From positions 6,758,001 to 6,822,000 of the forward strand of contig NZ_CP150356.1 of the NCBI RefSeq assembly GCF_051521505.1: a stretch of 64,000 nt of DNA, read 5' to 3'. This document shows, piece by piece, positions 34,824-43,217 of the stretch. The stretch is from Sorangium sp025924095 (GTDB lineage: Bacteria > Myxococcota_A > Polyangia > Polyangiales > Polyangiaceae). Within the stretch, counting starts at the first letter, position 1, and the number at the start of each line of letters is the position of its first letter. The notes beneath the pieces were generated by a model, which was not told where the DNA came from, ran no database searches, and was given only the letters and a program-made list of their open reading frames with translations. The translations under genes and the position numbers were made by a program.

Positions 34824-35258
34824 TCACTCCACGGCCTGCGGGCCGCTGCCGACGCCGAGGGCCGCGCGCTTTTGCTGCAGCCGCTTCTCGAACCGCGCCT
34901 GGTCGACCAGATACCGGTCGTGAATGCCCTCCCCCACCTTCTCCTGGGCGTCGTGCACGGTGAAGGCGAACCGGAGGCGCTTGCCGTCGATCTCGCGCAG
35001 CGCCACCCGGAGCTCCACGTGCGTTCCCGCCGGCGTCGGGGCCAGGTGCTGGAGCGTCACCGTCCCTCCGACCGTCATGGTGCCCGCGGGCAGGTGCGGC
35101 CGCAGCGCCTTGACGCAGGCGAGCTCCATGTATCCGAGCATCGCCGGGGTCGAGAAGGCGAGCAGCCCGTCATTTCCCCAGGAGCTCGCGCAGTCCTCGA
35201 CGCGGACCGAGATGCGCTCCTGAAATTCGAGATCCGAGGGCAGGGTCATCGTATTCAT
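34824..35258 (-). CDS. FlK-like hotdog thioesterase
   Basis: ATG 35258 (GGAG six bases upstream) gives 144 residues. The single hotdog fold matches fluoroacetyl-CoA thioesterase relatives: FSTPAMLGYMELACVKALRP carries the Thr and Glu of the family triad and VTLQHLAPTPAGTHVELRVA the His. It continues with FTVHDAQEKVGEGIHDRYLV. Family members hydrolyse small acyl-CoA esters or protect against toxic ones. As the last gene of the ATP-grasp operon it may release or proofread a short acyl-CoA made by the neighbouring dehydrogenase. Confidence 0.85.
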   Translation of the reverse strand: MNTMTLPSDLEFQERISVRVEDCASSWGNDGLLAFSTPAMLGYMELACVKALRPHLPAGTMTVGGTVTLQHLAPTPAGTHVELRVALREIDGKRLRFAFTVHDAQEKVGEGIHDRYLVDQARFEKRLQQKRAALGVGSGPQAVE

Positions 35259-35284
35259 GCTTTTCTCCTCCATCCCACGCCGCT

Positions 35285-36463
35285 TCAGCTTTCGCCGTCG
35301 CTCCTCTGAGGGTGTTGCGCCCTGAGCCTGACGAGGTGCTTGAAGATGTTCTTCTTCTGCATCTCGGTCGTTCCGCCGGCGAGCCGGAGCGCGGTCGCGT
35401 CCCGCAGGACCCGCTCGATCCCCGACGCCCGGTCGTACCCCTCGTGGCCGAAGAGCTGGATGAGCTCCAGCCCTGCCCGAACCATCCCTTCGGACGCCGC
35501 GAGCTTCGCCAGCGACGCTTGCATGCTGGAAGCAGGGTTTGCTTTGCACAGCTCCGAAGCGGCGCTGTAGGCCAGCCAGCGTGATGTCTCCATCGTCAGC
35601 TTCATGTCGACGAGCTTGTCCTGGATGTACTCGTGCTCGGCGAGCGGCACCCCGAACGCCATGCGCGAGCTGATCCGCTCCATGGCGCGCGCGATCACCG
35701 GCTCCAGGACGCCCGCCACGGCGATGCCATACATCAGCCGATCGAAGCTCAGGAACGAGTAGAGCGTCGCCAGCCCATGGCCCGGCTCGCCCACGAAATC
35801 GGCGGCCGTCACGCGCACGTCGCGCAAGCCGATGGGGCCCGTCGGGCTCGATCGCTGCCCCAGGAGGTCCTCACCGGGCCCCAGGACCACGCCCGGCTGG
35901 CCGCGCGCGACGAGGAAGAGGGTGATGTCCTGCCGTCCGAGCGACGGGATCCGCCCGACGATCAGGAGGTCATCGGCGATGGGCGCGTTGGTGATGTGCA
36001 CCTTGTCTCCGGTGAGCACGTACCCGGATTCGACCGGCGTCGCCGCGGTCTTCAGGCTGGCGATGTGCGACCCGCCGCCAGGCTCCGTCGCGGCGGTCGC
36101 CCCCACCGACCCGCTCATGAGCCGCGGGAGCTGCTCACGGCGCTGCGACTCGGTGCCATGCTGGAGGAGCACCTCCAGGAGCCCCGCATGGGCGATCACC
36201 GACATGATGAGCCCGAAATCCTCGGCGGTGGACGAGAGCCCCTCGAACGCGGCCAGGAAATCCCACAGCGCGCCAGGGTCGCCGCCGGGCTCACGCCGCC
36301 TGAGCAGGCGCCAGAGGCCCGTATCCGCCAGGCGCTTCCACAGAGCGTGGTCGAACGACCCTTCCCGATCGCGCCGGACCGCGCCGGGCGCGATCTCCGC
36401 CCGAGCGAACCGGCGGAACCGCTCACGGATCTCGAGTTGCTGCTGGCTCCACTCAAGCTGCAT
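35285..36463 (-). CDS. Acyl-CoA dehydrogenase family protein
   Basis: ATG 36463 follows GAGGAGG and gives 392 residues, the normal length. The domains run in order: helical N-terminus (EIRERFRRFARAEIAPG), beta domain (GATAATEPGGGSHIASLKTA and YVLTGDKVHITNAPIADDLL) and C-terminal helical domain (MAFGVPLAEHEYIQDKLVDM and FGHEGYDRASGIERVLRDA). The usual catalytic Glu before GT is Gly here (LAGGTTEMQ), and the alternative position in the SFDRLMYG helix is Asp. It may use that Asp or act on an unusual, perhaps ligated, acyl substrate. Its start overlaps the zinc-ribbon gene. Confidence 0.88.
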   Translation of the reverse strand: MQLEWSQQQLEIRERFRRFARAEIAPGAVRRDREGSFDHALWKRLADTGLWRLLRRREPGGDPGALWDFLAAFEGLSSTAEDFGLIMSVIAHAGLLEVLLQHGTESQRREQLPRLMSGSVGATAATEPGGGSHIASLKTAATPVESGYVLTGDKVHITNAPIADDLLIVGRIPSLGRQDITLFLVARGQPGVVLGPGEDLLGQRSSPTGPIGLRDVRVTAADFVGEPGHGLATLYSFLSFDRLMYGIAVAGVLEPVIARAMERISSRMAFGVPLAEHEYIQDKLVDMKLTMETSRWLAYSAASELCKANPASSMQASLAKLAASEGMVRAGLELIQLFGHEGYDRASGIERVLRDATALRLAGGTTEMQKKNIFKHLVRLRAQHPQRSDGES

Positions 36464-36791
36464 CGTCGCCTCCTCTGCTCTCTGACGGGCCATTCCCCCC
36501 ATGAGCTTCATGTGTGGCGCAGCGTCCGCTCCCGCGATCGACGCGCTGCCGGCAGGCCGTGCACAGGGCCACGAGGTCGCTGCCGCACCACGCGCAGTAC
36601 CGGGCCCACGTCGCCACCTTCTCGTACTCACACTTCCCGCAGGCCCACAGGAAGGTCGGGGCGCCGGCCGGATCCGCGCCGCCGTGATCGCCTGCGCGCT
36701 CCGCAGGCGCGAGATCGCCGCCGCACCACGCGCAGGTATCGGCGATCGCCGCCTGCTTCTCGTACTCGCAGCACTGGCATATCCACAGCAT
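36453..36791 (-). CDS. Small protein with two homologous zinc ribbons
   Basis: This 112-residue protein has two copies of the same ribbon: CQCCEYEKQAAIADTCAWCG at residues 5-24 and CGKCEYEKVATWARYCAWCG near 51-70. A third Cys pair follows (CTACRQRVDRGSGRC). The tail ATHEAHGGNGPSESRGGDDA is flexible. Each ribbon should bind one zinc. It begins seven bases after the aminotransferase stop and overlaps the dehydrogenase start, so it belongs to the biosynthetic operon. Its role is unknown: scaffold, regulator or peptide substrate are all possible. Confidence 0.8.
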   Translation of the reverse strand: MLWICQCCEYEKQAAIADTCAWCGGDLAPAERAGDHGGADPAGAPTFLWACGKCEYEKVATWARYCAWCGSDLVALCTACRQRVDRGSGRCATHEAHGGNGPSESRGGDDAA

Positions 36792-36798
36792 GGCCGGC

Positions 36799-38196
36799 TC
36801 ACCCGCGCGCGCCCCGCGCCGCGCCCCCGTCGCAAAGGTCGGAGATCACGCGGCCCACCGCGTCCACGAGGCGATCCACGTGAAGGGCGGTCGTCTGCGT
36901 CGACAGGCTGCCCATGCCGCGCGGGGCCAGCATCACCCCCTCGTTCAGCAGCCCGAGGAACAGGCCCTGCTGCAAGACGCTATCGGCGCGGCGGACCTCC
37001 CGGAAAGTCCGCAGCGGTCCCCCGGTCATGTGGATCGTGAAGAGCGAGCCCGCCCCGGTGACCGTGGCCGGCGCGCCCAGCCTCCCGAGCAGGTCCGCGA
37101 TTCTCCTGCGCAGCTCGTCGCCGAGCGCGTCGAGGGACGCAAGGCGGTCGGGCGTGAGCTCGCGGAGCGTGGCGAGCCCGGCCGCGAGCGTCAGCGGATT
37201 GCCGGTGAACGTTCCACCCTGGTAGAGGGCAGGTCCGCCCGCGCGCGGATCATACATGTCATGCCCGCCCCTCGGCTCGAGGAGCGCCATGACGTCGGCC
37301 CGCCCGCCCACGGCTCCGACGGGCAGCCCACCGCCGATGATCTTGCCCATGACCGTGAGATCTGGAGTGACCTGATAGAGCTCTTGCCCCCCTCCCGGCG
37401 CGAGCCGCAGGGAGATCACCTCGTCGAAGATCAAGAGGATGCCGTGCGTCGTACAGAGCTCCCGGAGGCGCGCCAGGTAGCCCGGGGCCGGCGGGATCAT
37501 CCCGCCGACGCCGAGCATCGGCTCGACGATCACCGCCGAAAGCTCGCCGGCGTGCGCCTCGATCAACGCCGTGGTCTCGTCCACATGGTTGAACGGCAGG
37601 ACGAGGACGCGCTCGGCGAGGCCCGGCGGCAGCCCGTGGGTCTCGGGCAGCGCGGCGGGCTGCGCGATCGGCCCGGCCTGCGCGGGCGGCGGCCTCACGC
37701 TGACCATCACATCGTCCTGCGCGCCGTGGAACCCCCCCTCCATCTTCGCGACGCGCATGCGGCCGGTGAAGGCCCTCGCCAGGCGCAACGCGAACATCAC
37801 GGCCTCGCTGCCCGAGCCCGTGAAGCGCACCCGCTCCACGGACGGCACGCGCTCGACGAGCAGCGCCGCGAGCGTCGCCTCGAGCTCGGTCGAGAACCCG
37901 AACGACGTCCCGCTCTCGAGCCGCTCGGAGATCGCGGCCGTGACGGCCGGGTGGGCGTGTCCATGAATCAACGCTGTGTAATTGTTGAGGAAGTCGACGT
38001 ATTCACGGCCGTCGATATCCCACACGAGCGCCCCCTTGCCCCCCCGGACATAGACCGGATGAGGCAGCCAGGAGTTCAGGCTCCGGGTCGCGCCGGCGGG
38101 CACGACGGCGCGGCTGCGCTCGAAGTGCTCTCGTGACCGGGGTGTCAGACGGACATAGTCATCGACAATCGAGCTCATCGATCCGGATGCAGTCAT
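36799..38196 (-). CDS. Class III PLP aminotransferase, glutamate-1-semialdehyde aminomutase-like
   Basis: ATG 38196 has GGAG five to six bases upstream; 465 residues. The fold-type I landmarks are clear: VWDIDGREYVDFLNNYTALI, HGHAHPAVTAAI, VRFTGSGSEAVMFALRLARA, the Asp in LLIFDEVISLRL, the Schiff-base Lys in LTVMGKIIGGGLPVGAVGG, and QGGTFTGNPLTLAAGLATL. The length and order match GSA-aminomutase relatives often recruited to make beta-amino or rearranged amino acids. Because the operon lacks other tetrapyrrole genes, a role in building an unusual amino acid for the ATP-grasp ligase is more likely. Confidence 0.9.
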   Translation of the reverse strand: MTASGSMSSIVDDYVRLTPRSREHFERSRAVVPAGATRSLNSWLPHPVYVRGGKGALVWDIDGREYVDFLNNYTALIHGHAHPAVTAAISERLESGTSFGFSTELEATLAALLVERVPSVERVRFTGSGSEAVMFALRLARAFTGRMRVAKMEGGFHGAQDDVMVSVRPPPAQAGPIAQPAALPETHGLPPGLAERVLVLPFNHVDETTALIEAHAGELSAVIVEPMLGVGGMIPPAPGYLARLRELCTTHGILLIFDEVISLRLAPGGGQELYQVTPDLTVMGKIIGGGLPVGAVGGRADVMALLEPRGGHDMYDPRAGGPALYQGGTFTGNPLTLAAGLATLRELTPDRLASLDALGDELRRRIADLLGRLGAPATVTGAGSLFTIHMTGGPLRTFREVRRADSVLQQGLFLGLLNEGVMLAPRGMGSLSTQTTALHVDRLVDAVGRVISDLCDGGAARGARG

Positions 38197-38262
38197 GCGC
38201 GCGCTCCTTCCGTGGTGCAGGGCGAGTCACGTCGTTGCCATTGGGGGGGTCGCCCCCGGCGG

Positions 38263-39465
38263 TCATGGGTGAGCCAGGGCGCGCTCGGCTCTCGCGGCGT
38301 CGATGAACCGCCGGTTGTAGAGCGTCACTCCCAGCGCGCCCAGCGCTCCGATCGCGCCATAAACGAGCCATGGCCCGGCGCCGGTGAGCCGGAGGACAAG
38401 CCAGCTCCCGAGGTAGTTCCCCAGCGTGACCCCGAGGGCGTACGAGCCGCTGTAGAGCCCGAAGAAGGTCGCGCCGGTCCGCGCGTCGGCGAAGCCTGCG
38501 ACCATGACGTCGGCGCACGGCTGCGTGATGGACTCGCCGAGGGTGTAGATCAGGACGCAGACGAGCAGCCACCCCATGGCCGGGAAGAGCGGGACGAAGC
38601 CGAGGCCGAGCCCGGCGAGCACGATGCCGACGAGCAGCGACCTGTGCACCGGGAGCCGCTCGTTCAGGCGGTGCACAAGGAGTATCGCCAGCGTGCCGAT
38701 GACGCCGTTCACGAGGAACACCGTGCTGACCCACCGCTCGCTGCCCCCGATCTCCAGCGCCTTGACCGGCAGCGAGACGAAGAGCTGCGAGAAGAGCATC
38801 CACCAGAGCACCATGACGCCCCAGAAGGCCAGGAACGGCCGGTGCCTCAGCGCGGCGCGATAGTTCTCGAGGACGGACGGCCGTCGCTCCGGTGACTCGA
38901 CGAGGGGGCCGACCACCGCCAGAAGGACGCAGAGCGCCACGAAGCACGCGGCGGCGCTCAGAAAAGGCGCACGTATCCCGTAGCCCACCAGCGCCGCGCC
39001 CAGCATGGGGCCGATGACCACGCCGATGTTCAGGAACTGATTGCGCAGCATGAACACGCGCGGGCGGATCTCGGCCGGCTGGGCCGCGAAGGTCCCGTTG
39101 ACCGAGGGCTCGTACAGCGCGTCACCGACGCCGGCCAGCAGAGTCATGAAAAGCAGCTCCCACCAGCCGGTCAGGAACGCGAAGCCGGCGAATCCGGCGG
39201 CGCGCAGCAGCAAGCCGGCGATCATCATGGAGTGTCCGCCGACGCGATCGGCGACCGGGCCGGTCAGGATCTGGAGCAGACGCCCGGAGACCATCATCGC
39301 CGATACGATCGTGCCCACCTCGGCGGGGGAGAACCGCAGGTTCTTCCCCAGGTAAATCGTGATGAACGGCGTCGCCACGAAGGCGGCCATGTTCATGAGA
39401 AGCTGAGACACGAGCGCGATCCACACCGCGAACCCGAGCGACCGGGTGGGATCCGCCTTAATCAC
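38263..39465 (-). CDS. MFS transporter
   Basis: GTG 39465 starts a 400-residue protein with about 12 spans, for example LGFAVWIALVSQLLMNMAAF, SMMIAGLLLRAAGFAGFAFL and the sixth-span region FVALCVLLAVVGPLV. The MFS motif between spans 2 and 3 is present in the variant GRLLQILTGPVADRVGG. The central loop is short. It resembles drug- or metabolite-efflux MFS members. Placed between the ligase and the aminotransferase genes, it probably exports the product. Confidence 0.88.
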   Translation of the reverse strand: MIKADPTRSLGFAVWIALVSQLLMNMAAFVATPFITIYLGKNLRFSPAEVGTIVSAMMVSGRLLQILTGPVADRVGGHSMMIAGLLLRAAGFAGFAFLTGWWELLFMTLLAGVGDALYEPSVNGTFAAQPAEIRPRVFMLRNQFLNIGVVIGPMLGAALVGYGIRAPFLSAAACFVALCVLLAVVGPLVESPERRPSVLENYRAALRHRPFLAFWGVMVLWWMLFSQLFVSLPVKALEIGGSERWVSTVFLVNGVIGTLAILLVHRLNERLPVHRSLLVGIVLAGLGLGFVPLFPAMGWLLVCVLIYTLGESITQPCADVMVAGFADARTGATFFGLYSGSYALGVTLGNYLGSWLVLRLTGAGPWLVYGAIGALGALGVTLYNRRFIDAARAERALAHP

Positions 39466-39501
39466 GAGCAGGCCGCTCGGCGCGCGCCGCGATCCTCATC
39501 C

Positions 39502-40845
39502 TCATGGACGACAGCTCCTCTCCAGGGTTCGTAGCGCGCGATGCTCGAGCTCCTGGGCTGCCGTCCTCGTCGGGGCGGCGACCATGTACTCGACGGTCCC
39601 GGTCCGCTCCGTGTCCTCGTTGAGGACCACGACGCCTTGTTCGCGGCCGCGAGAGTACAGCAGCCCATCCTGCTCCAGGAGATCGAGCACCCGCGGGAAA
39701 GGGCCCGCCTTCACGTTGTTCCGCGTGAGCAGGGTGTGGTCGTTGCCGTAGCGAGGGCCGAAGAAGCGGCTGGCGAGCACGTGGATATGGCTGCACCCCC
39801 CCAGCCGCCCGTTGATCTCGTTGAACAGGATCCGACCGTCCCGGGTCAGGATGGCGTCGCAGCTCAGCTTGCCCACGTAGCCGCGGGCGCACGCGACGTC
39901 CGCGAGCTTCATGGAGACCGAGAGCAGCTCGGCCAGGTGGTAAGGCCCGAGTGTATGACAGGGGATCATGAAGCCTACCCAGATCGGATCCAGGCGCTGC
40001 TCGCCGAAGTTCAGCAGATAGGGCCGGATCCCGTCGACGAAGATCTCCAGCTCCGTGTAATACGAAGGCGCCTGCGGGTAGAACACCTCGACCACCAGGG
40101 TCGCGTTGCGAGGGCCGGTGAGGCGCCTCCAGAGCTGCTCGGCCACCTGGCCCTGGTCCGACGCCTCCCCGAGGAGGATCGTCTCCGCCGCCCCGCTGGA
40201 GTCCAGATCGAGGGCTTCGGTGGTGACGACCACGTTCCCGAGCCCGCCGGCGTTGAGATCCTGCTTCACGATGACAGCGCCGGTCGGACGGAGAAACTCG
40301 TCCAGCGCAGCCCGCAGCTCCACCTCTGACGAGCAGGGCGCCCCCTCGGCGACCGGGATCCCGTGGCCAGCCGCGATACGACGGAAGTCGACCTTGCTGT
40401 TCAGCTGCTCGGCGCCGCCCTGGCGCATGGTCGCTTGCACCGAAGGATGCTCACGAAGGCCCAGACGAGCGACAAGCCAGGCTATCGCCCGGTCATAATA
40501 ATAGGGCAACACCGTCCAGTCGCCACGATCCCGGGTCGCCGCGAGGAGCCGCTCCAGCATCGCGGGGCTGCTCAGCACGTCGAACGTGAGCAGCGTCGAC
40601 TGCCGCTCGCTCCCCGGCGGGACGACGACCCTCACGGCGCTGCGGTCGACGCCATTCAGCACGAACACGTAGCGCAGAAACGCTTCGGGCAGCGGCTGGG
40701 GCGCCAGGATGATGTCGCCGTCCTCCGCGAGCCAGGCCAGCCGATTCGCCACGGTCGACCAGCCATGCCGGTCTTCGTGGGTCATCCTCCACGTCTCGCC
40801 GAGCATGTTCTCGGTAGCGACGTTTCCGATGATCAGCTTCGGCAT
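39502..40845 (-). CDS. PGM1-like ATP-grasp ligase with preATP-grasp domain
   Basis: ATG 40845 with AGGA upstream; 447 residues. The N-terminal preATP-grasp region reads KLIIGNVATENMLGETWRMT, then ANRLAWLAEDGDIILAPQPL. The ATP-grasp core has NSKVDFRRIAAGHGIPVAEG, the Lys in TGAVIVKQDLNAGGLGNVVV and the metal-binding RDGRILFNEINGRLGGCSH. The C-terminal helical part VKAGPFPRVLDLLEQDGLLY, then GREQGVVVLNEDTERTGTVE, matches the PGM1 C-terminal type. PGM1 joins an amino acid derivative to a peptide amine. Here it should form the key amide bond. It is the first gene of the six-gene operon. Confidence 0.85.
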   Translation of the reverse strand: MPKLIIGNVATENMLGETWRMTHEDRHGWSTVANRLAWLAEDGDIILAPQPLPEAFLRYVFVLNGVDRSAVRVVVPPGSERQSTLLTFDVLSSPAMLERLLAATRDRGDWTVLPYYYDRAIAWLVARLGLREHPSVQATMRQGGAEQLNSKVDFRRIAAGHGIPVAEGAPCSSEVELRAALDEFLRPTGAVIVKQDLNAGGLGNVVVTTEALDLDSSGAAETILLGEASDQGQVAEQLWRRLTGPRNATLVVEVFYPQAPSYYTELEIFVDGIRPYLLNFGEQRLDPIWVGFMIPCHTLGPYHLAELLSVSMKLADVACARGYVGKLSCDAILTRDGRILFNEINGRLGGCSHIHVLASRFFGPRYGNDHTLLTRNNVKAGPFPRVLDLLEQDGLLYSRGREQGVVVLNEDTERTGTVEYMVAAPTRTAAQELEHRALRTLERSCRP

Positions 40846-41337
40846 GAGTTTCCTGGCCCCCTGTGTCCCCGGCTACAGCGCTCATATACGCCGCGGGAGT
40901 CGACTCGTCCAGGGCAGCGGATCTCGATGTCTTGTCGTCAATGCGCCTGCGCTGCCATCCCGCGGGCCATTGCGCCGATGTCGGTCATCCGTCGTGCAAT
41001 CGGATCTCCGATCCCGCGCCGAGAGGGTCGCTAGCTAGTCCCTGTCTTCGCGGGAGCTCGCGGCCACCTCGGAGGGCGCCCGGAGCAGGCGGCTCACGAC
41101 ATCGCCCGTCCTCGAACAGGCGCCGGCCGCCGTGAAAAGGCGCCGTCGGCCTTGTAGCCGGCGGCAGCGCGCGGTGTAGGCTGGCGAGGAGCTCGCAGCG
41201 GCGCGGCTACGCGCACGCCCGTGTCCGAATGCCACAAGTGCGCCATTACGCCCCGCACCGACGCCCGCGCGGGAGGGCTTTTCCCCCTCGTCTGTCCCGG
41301 CACGGCACCTGCTGAGCTAGGCGCCCAGTGAACCTCC
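40846..41337. other. Intergenic region with decayed duplicate segment
   Basis: This 492-bp region separates the divergent ATP-grasp and Mla-type operons and so should carry both promoters, although none was clear. Its centre (41041-41190) is a patchwork copy of two places in the 33-34 kb locus. No intact gene was found. Confidence 0.6.
41041..41190 (-). pseudogene. Fused remnants of the 33-34 kb locus
   Basis: Positions 41041-41100 match 33081-33140, the 5' end of the membrane-protein gene, at 56 of 60 bases. Immediately next, 41098-41190 matches 34084-34166, the leader of the Uma2-family gene, with one 14-base insertion. At the parent locus these two blocks are about 945 bp apart. The duplicate therefore lost the intervening gene or arose by a deletion join. 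The coding part is not expressed as a protein: only VSRLLRAPSEVAASSRED remains before stop-free but unrelated sequence. Confidence 0.7.
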
Positions 41338-42483
41338 ATGTCGTCCGCTGAGCTCGCTGCCCCAAGGGCGGCCCTGATCCCTGACCAGGGGTCCTCGGCG
41401 AGGCGGCTGATCCCGCTGCACGGCGAGCTGCGCATGCGAGACGCCGACGCGCTCTGGCCCGAGCTGTCCGCGGCCGTCGAGGAGATCCACGATGGAACCG
41501 TGACGTTCGACCTCACGGGCGTCAGCGTCATGGATGGCGGCATCCTGTCGCTCCTGCTGCACCTCCGCGCCGTGCTCGCGGAGCGGGGCGCACGGCTCGA
41601 TCTCTCCGGGGCGAACGAGCGCATCGCGGCCCTCATCGAGCTTTACGGCGGCAACGATCGCGTCGCGCGCCCCGTGCCGAAGAGGGCGGAGGGGCTCGTC
41701 GAGCAGGTCGGTCGCGCGACCGTCTCCGTGCTCGATGAGGCCAGGCTCGTCGTCGAGTTCCTCGGGCAGATGGTGGTCGCCGCGGTCAACGTCGCGCGGC
41801 GGCCGAGGACGGGCAACTGGCACGATACGCTCCCGTTCGTCGAGAAGACCGGCGTCGACGCGCTGCCGATCGTCCTCCTCATCAACACCCTCGTCGGCTT
41901 CGTCATGGCATTCCAGGCCGCGAAGCAGCTCGCGGCCTACGGCGCCAACATCTATGTCGCCGACCTCGTCGGCCTCTCCGTCACGCGCGAGCTCGCCCCG
42001 CTCATGACCGCGATCATCGTCTGTGGCCGCTCGGGCGCCGCCATCGCGGCAGAGCTCGGGACGATGAAGGTCTCCGAGGAGATCGACGCGCTGCGGATCA
42101 TGGGCTTCGGGACGGCCAACTACCTCGTCTTGCCGCGCGCGCTGGCGCTCCTCCTCGTCGTCCCGGTGCTGACCCTGCTCGCCGACATCGTGGGCATCGC
42201 GGGCGGGATGCTCGTGGCGTCGATCTCGCTCGGCGTCAGCCGGCAGGCCTACTGGAACGAGACGCTGATCGCCGTCCACCCCCACGACGTGGGGACCGGC
42301 CTGATCAAGAGCGCGGCGTTCGCCATGACCATCGCGCTCATCGCGTGCCAGCAAGGGTTCGCGACCTCGGGCGGCGCCGAAGGGGTGGGGCGCCGCGCCA
42401 CGTCGACCGTCGTCGCATCGCTCTTCTGCATCGTCCTCATCGACACCCTCTTCACCGTCCTCTTCAGGGCGCTCGACGTATGA
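41338..42483 (+). CDS. STAS-MlaE-type ABC permease
   Basis: This 381-residue fusion has an N-terminal STAS-like domain (VTFDLTGVSVMDGGILSLLL, residues about 50-110) and an MlaE permease domain with five or six spans (LPIVLLINTLVGFVMAFQAA, LAPLMTAIIVCGRSGAAIAA and LLLVVPVLTLLADIVGIAGG). The sequence ELGTMKVSEEIDALRIMG is the coupling helix diagnostic of MlaE. It would move phospholipids between inner and outer membrane with the next three gene products. In E. coli the STAS protein MlaB is separate; here it is fused. The stop overlaps the ATPase start. Confidence 0.92.
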   Translation: MSSAELAAPRAALIPDQGSSARRLIPLHGELRMRDADALWPELSAAVEEIHDGTVTFDLTGVSVMDGGILSLLLHLRAVLAERGARLDLSGANERIAALIELYGGNDRVARPVPKRAEGLVEQVGRATVSVLDEARLVVEFLGQMVVAAVNVARRPRTGNWHDTLPFVEKTGVDALPIVLLINTLVGFVMAFQAAKQLAAYGANIYVADLVGLSVTRELAPLMTAIIVCGRSGAAIAAELGTMKVSEEIDALRIMGFGTANYLVLPRALALLLVVPVLTLLADIVGIAGGMLVASISLGVSRQAYWNETLIAVHPHDVGTGLIKSAAFAMTIALIACQQGFATSGGAEGVGRRATSTVVASLFCIVLIDTLFTVLFRALDV

Positions 42484-43217
42484 GCGACCCGATGATCGAG
42501 GTCCTCGATCTCACCGTCGGCTGGGGCGACACGCGGCTCCTGGAGAACGCCTCGTTCCGCGTCGCGCGCGGCGATGTGTTCGCGATCCTCGGCGGGAGCG
42601 GGTGCGGCAAGTCGACGACGCTGCGCTTCCTCACCGGGCTCGAGCAGCCGCTCTCGGGCAGCATTCATATCGATGGGGTCGGGGCGCCGCGCCTCGTCGA
42701 GGGCCGCCCGCCGTTCGGCGTCATGTTCCAGCACGGCGCGCTGTTCGGCTCGATGACCGTGGTCGAGAACGTGGCGCTCCCCCTCCGCGAGTGGACGAGG
42801 CTGCCGCCGGACGTGGTGCACGCCATGGCGCGCGCCAAGCTGCGCCTCGTCGGCCTGGAAGGCGCGGCGGACAAGCTCCCCTCGGAGCTCTCCGGCGGCA
42901 TGAAGAAGCGCGCGGCGATCGCGCGGGCCATGGCGCTCGAGCCCGAGCTCCTCTTCCTCGACGAGCCGTCGGCCGGGCTCGATCCCGTGATGTCCGCCGG
43001 GCTCGACGAGCTCATCCTCACGCTGAAGCGCGTCGTCGGCCTCACCGTGGTGGTGGTGACCCACGAGCTGCAGAGCATCTTCGCGATCGTCGATCAGTGC
43101 ATCCTGCTCGACAAGGAGACGAGGAGCATCATCGCGCGCGGCCGCCCCTCCGAGCTGCGCGAGAGCGGCGATCCGCGCATCCACAGCTTCTTCAACCGCA
43201 CCGTCGAGGCCGTCTGA
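42480..43217 (+). CDS. MlaF-type ABC transporter ATPase
   Basis: ATG 42480 overlaps the permease stop (ATGA); 245 residues. Walker A is GGSGCGKSTTLRFL, the signature is LSGGMKKRAAIARAMAL, Walker B is LLFLDEPSAGLDP and the switch His is in VVVTHELQSIFAI. It ends in HSFFNR, the C-terminal pattern by which MlaF-type ATPases are recognised. It powers the lipid transport complex at the inner membrane. Confidence 0.94.
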   Translation: MSDPMIEVLDLTVGWGDTRLLENASFRVARGDVFAILGGSGCGKSTTLRFLTGLEQPLSGSIHIDGVGAPRLVEGRPPFGVMFQHGALFGSMTVVENVALPLREWTRLPPDVVHAMARAKLRLVGLEGAADKLPSELSGGMKKRAAIARAMALEPELLFLDEPSAGLDPVMSAGLDELILTLKRVVGLTVVVVTHELQSIFAIVDQCILLDKETRSIIARGRPSELRESGDPRIHSFFNRTVEAV

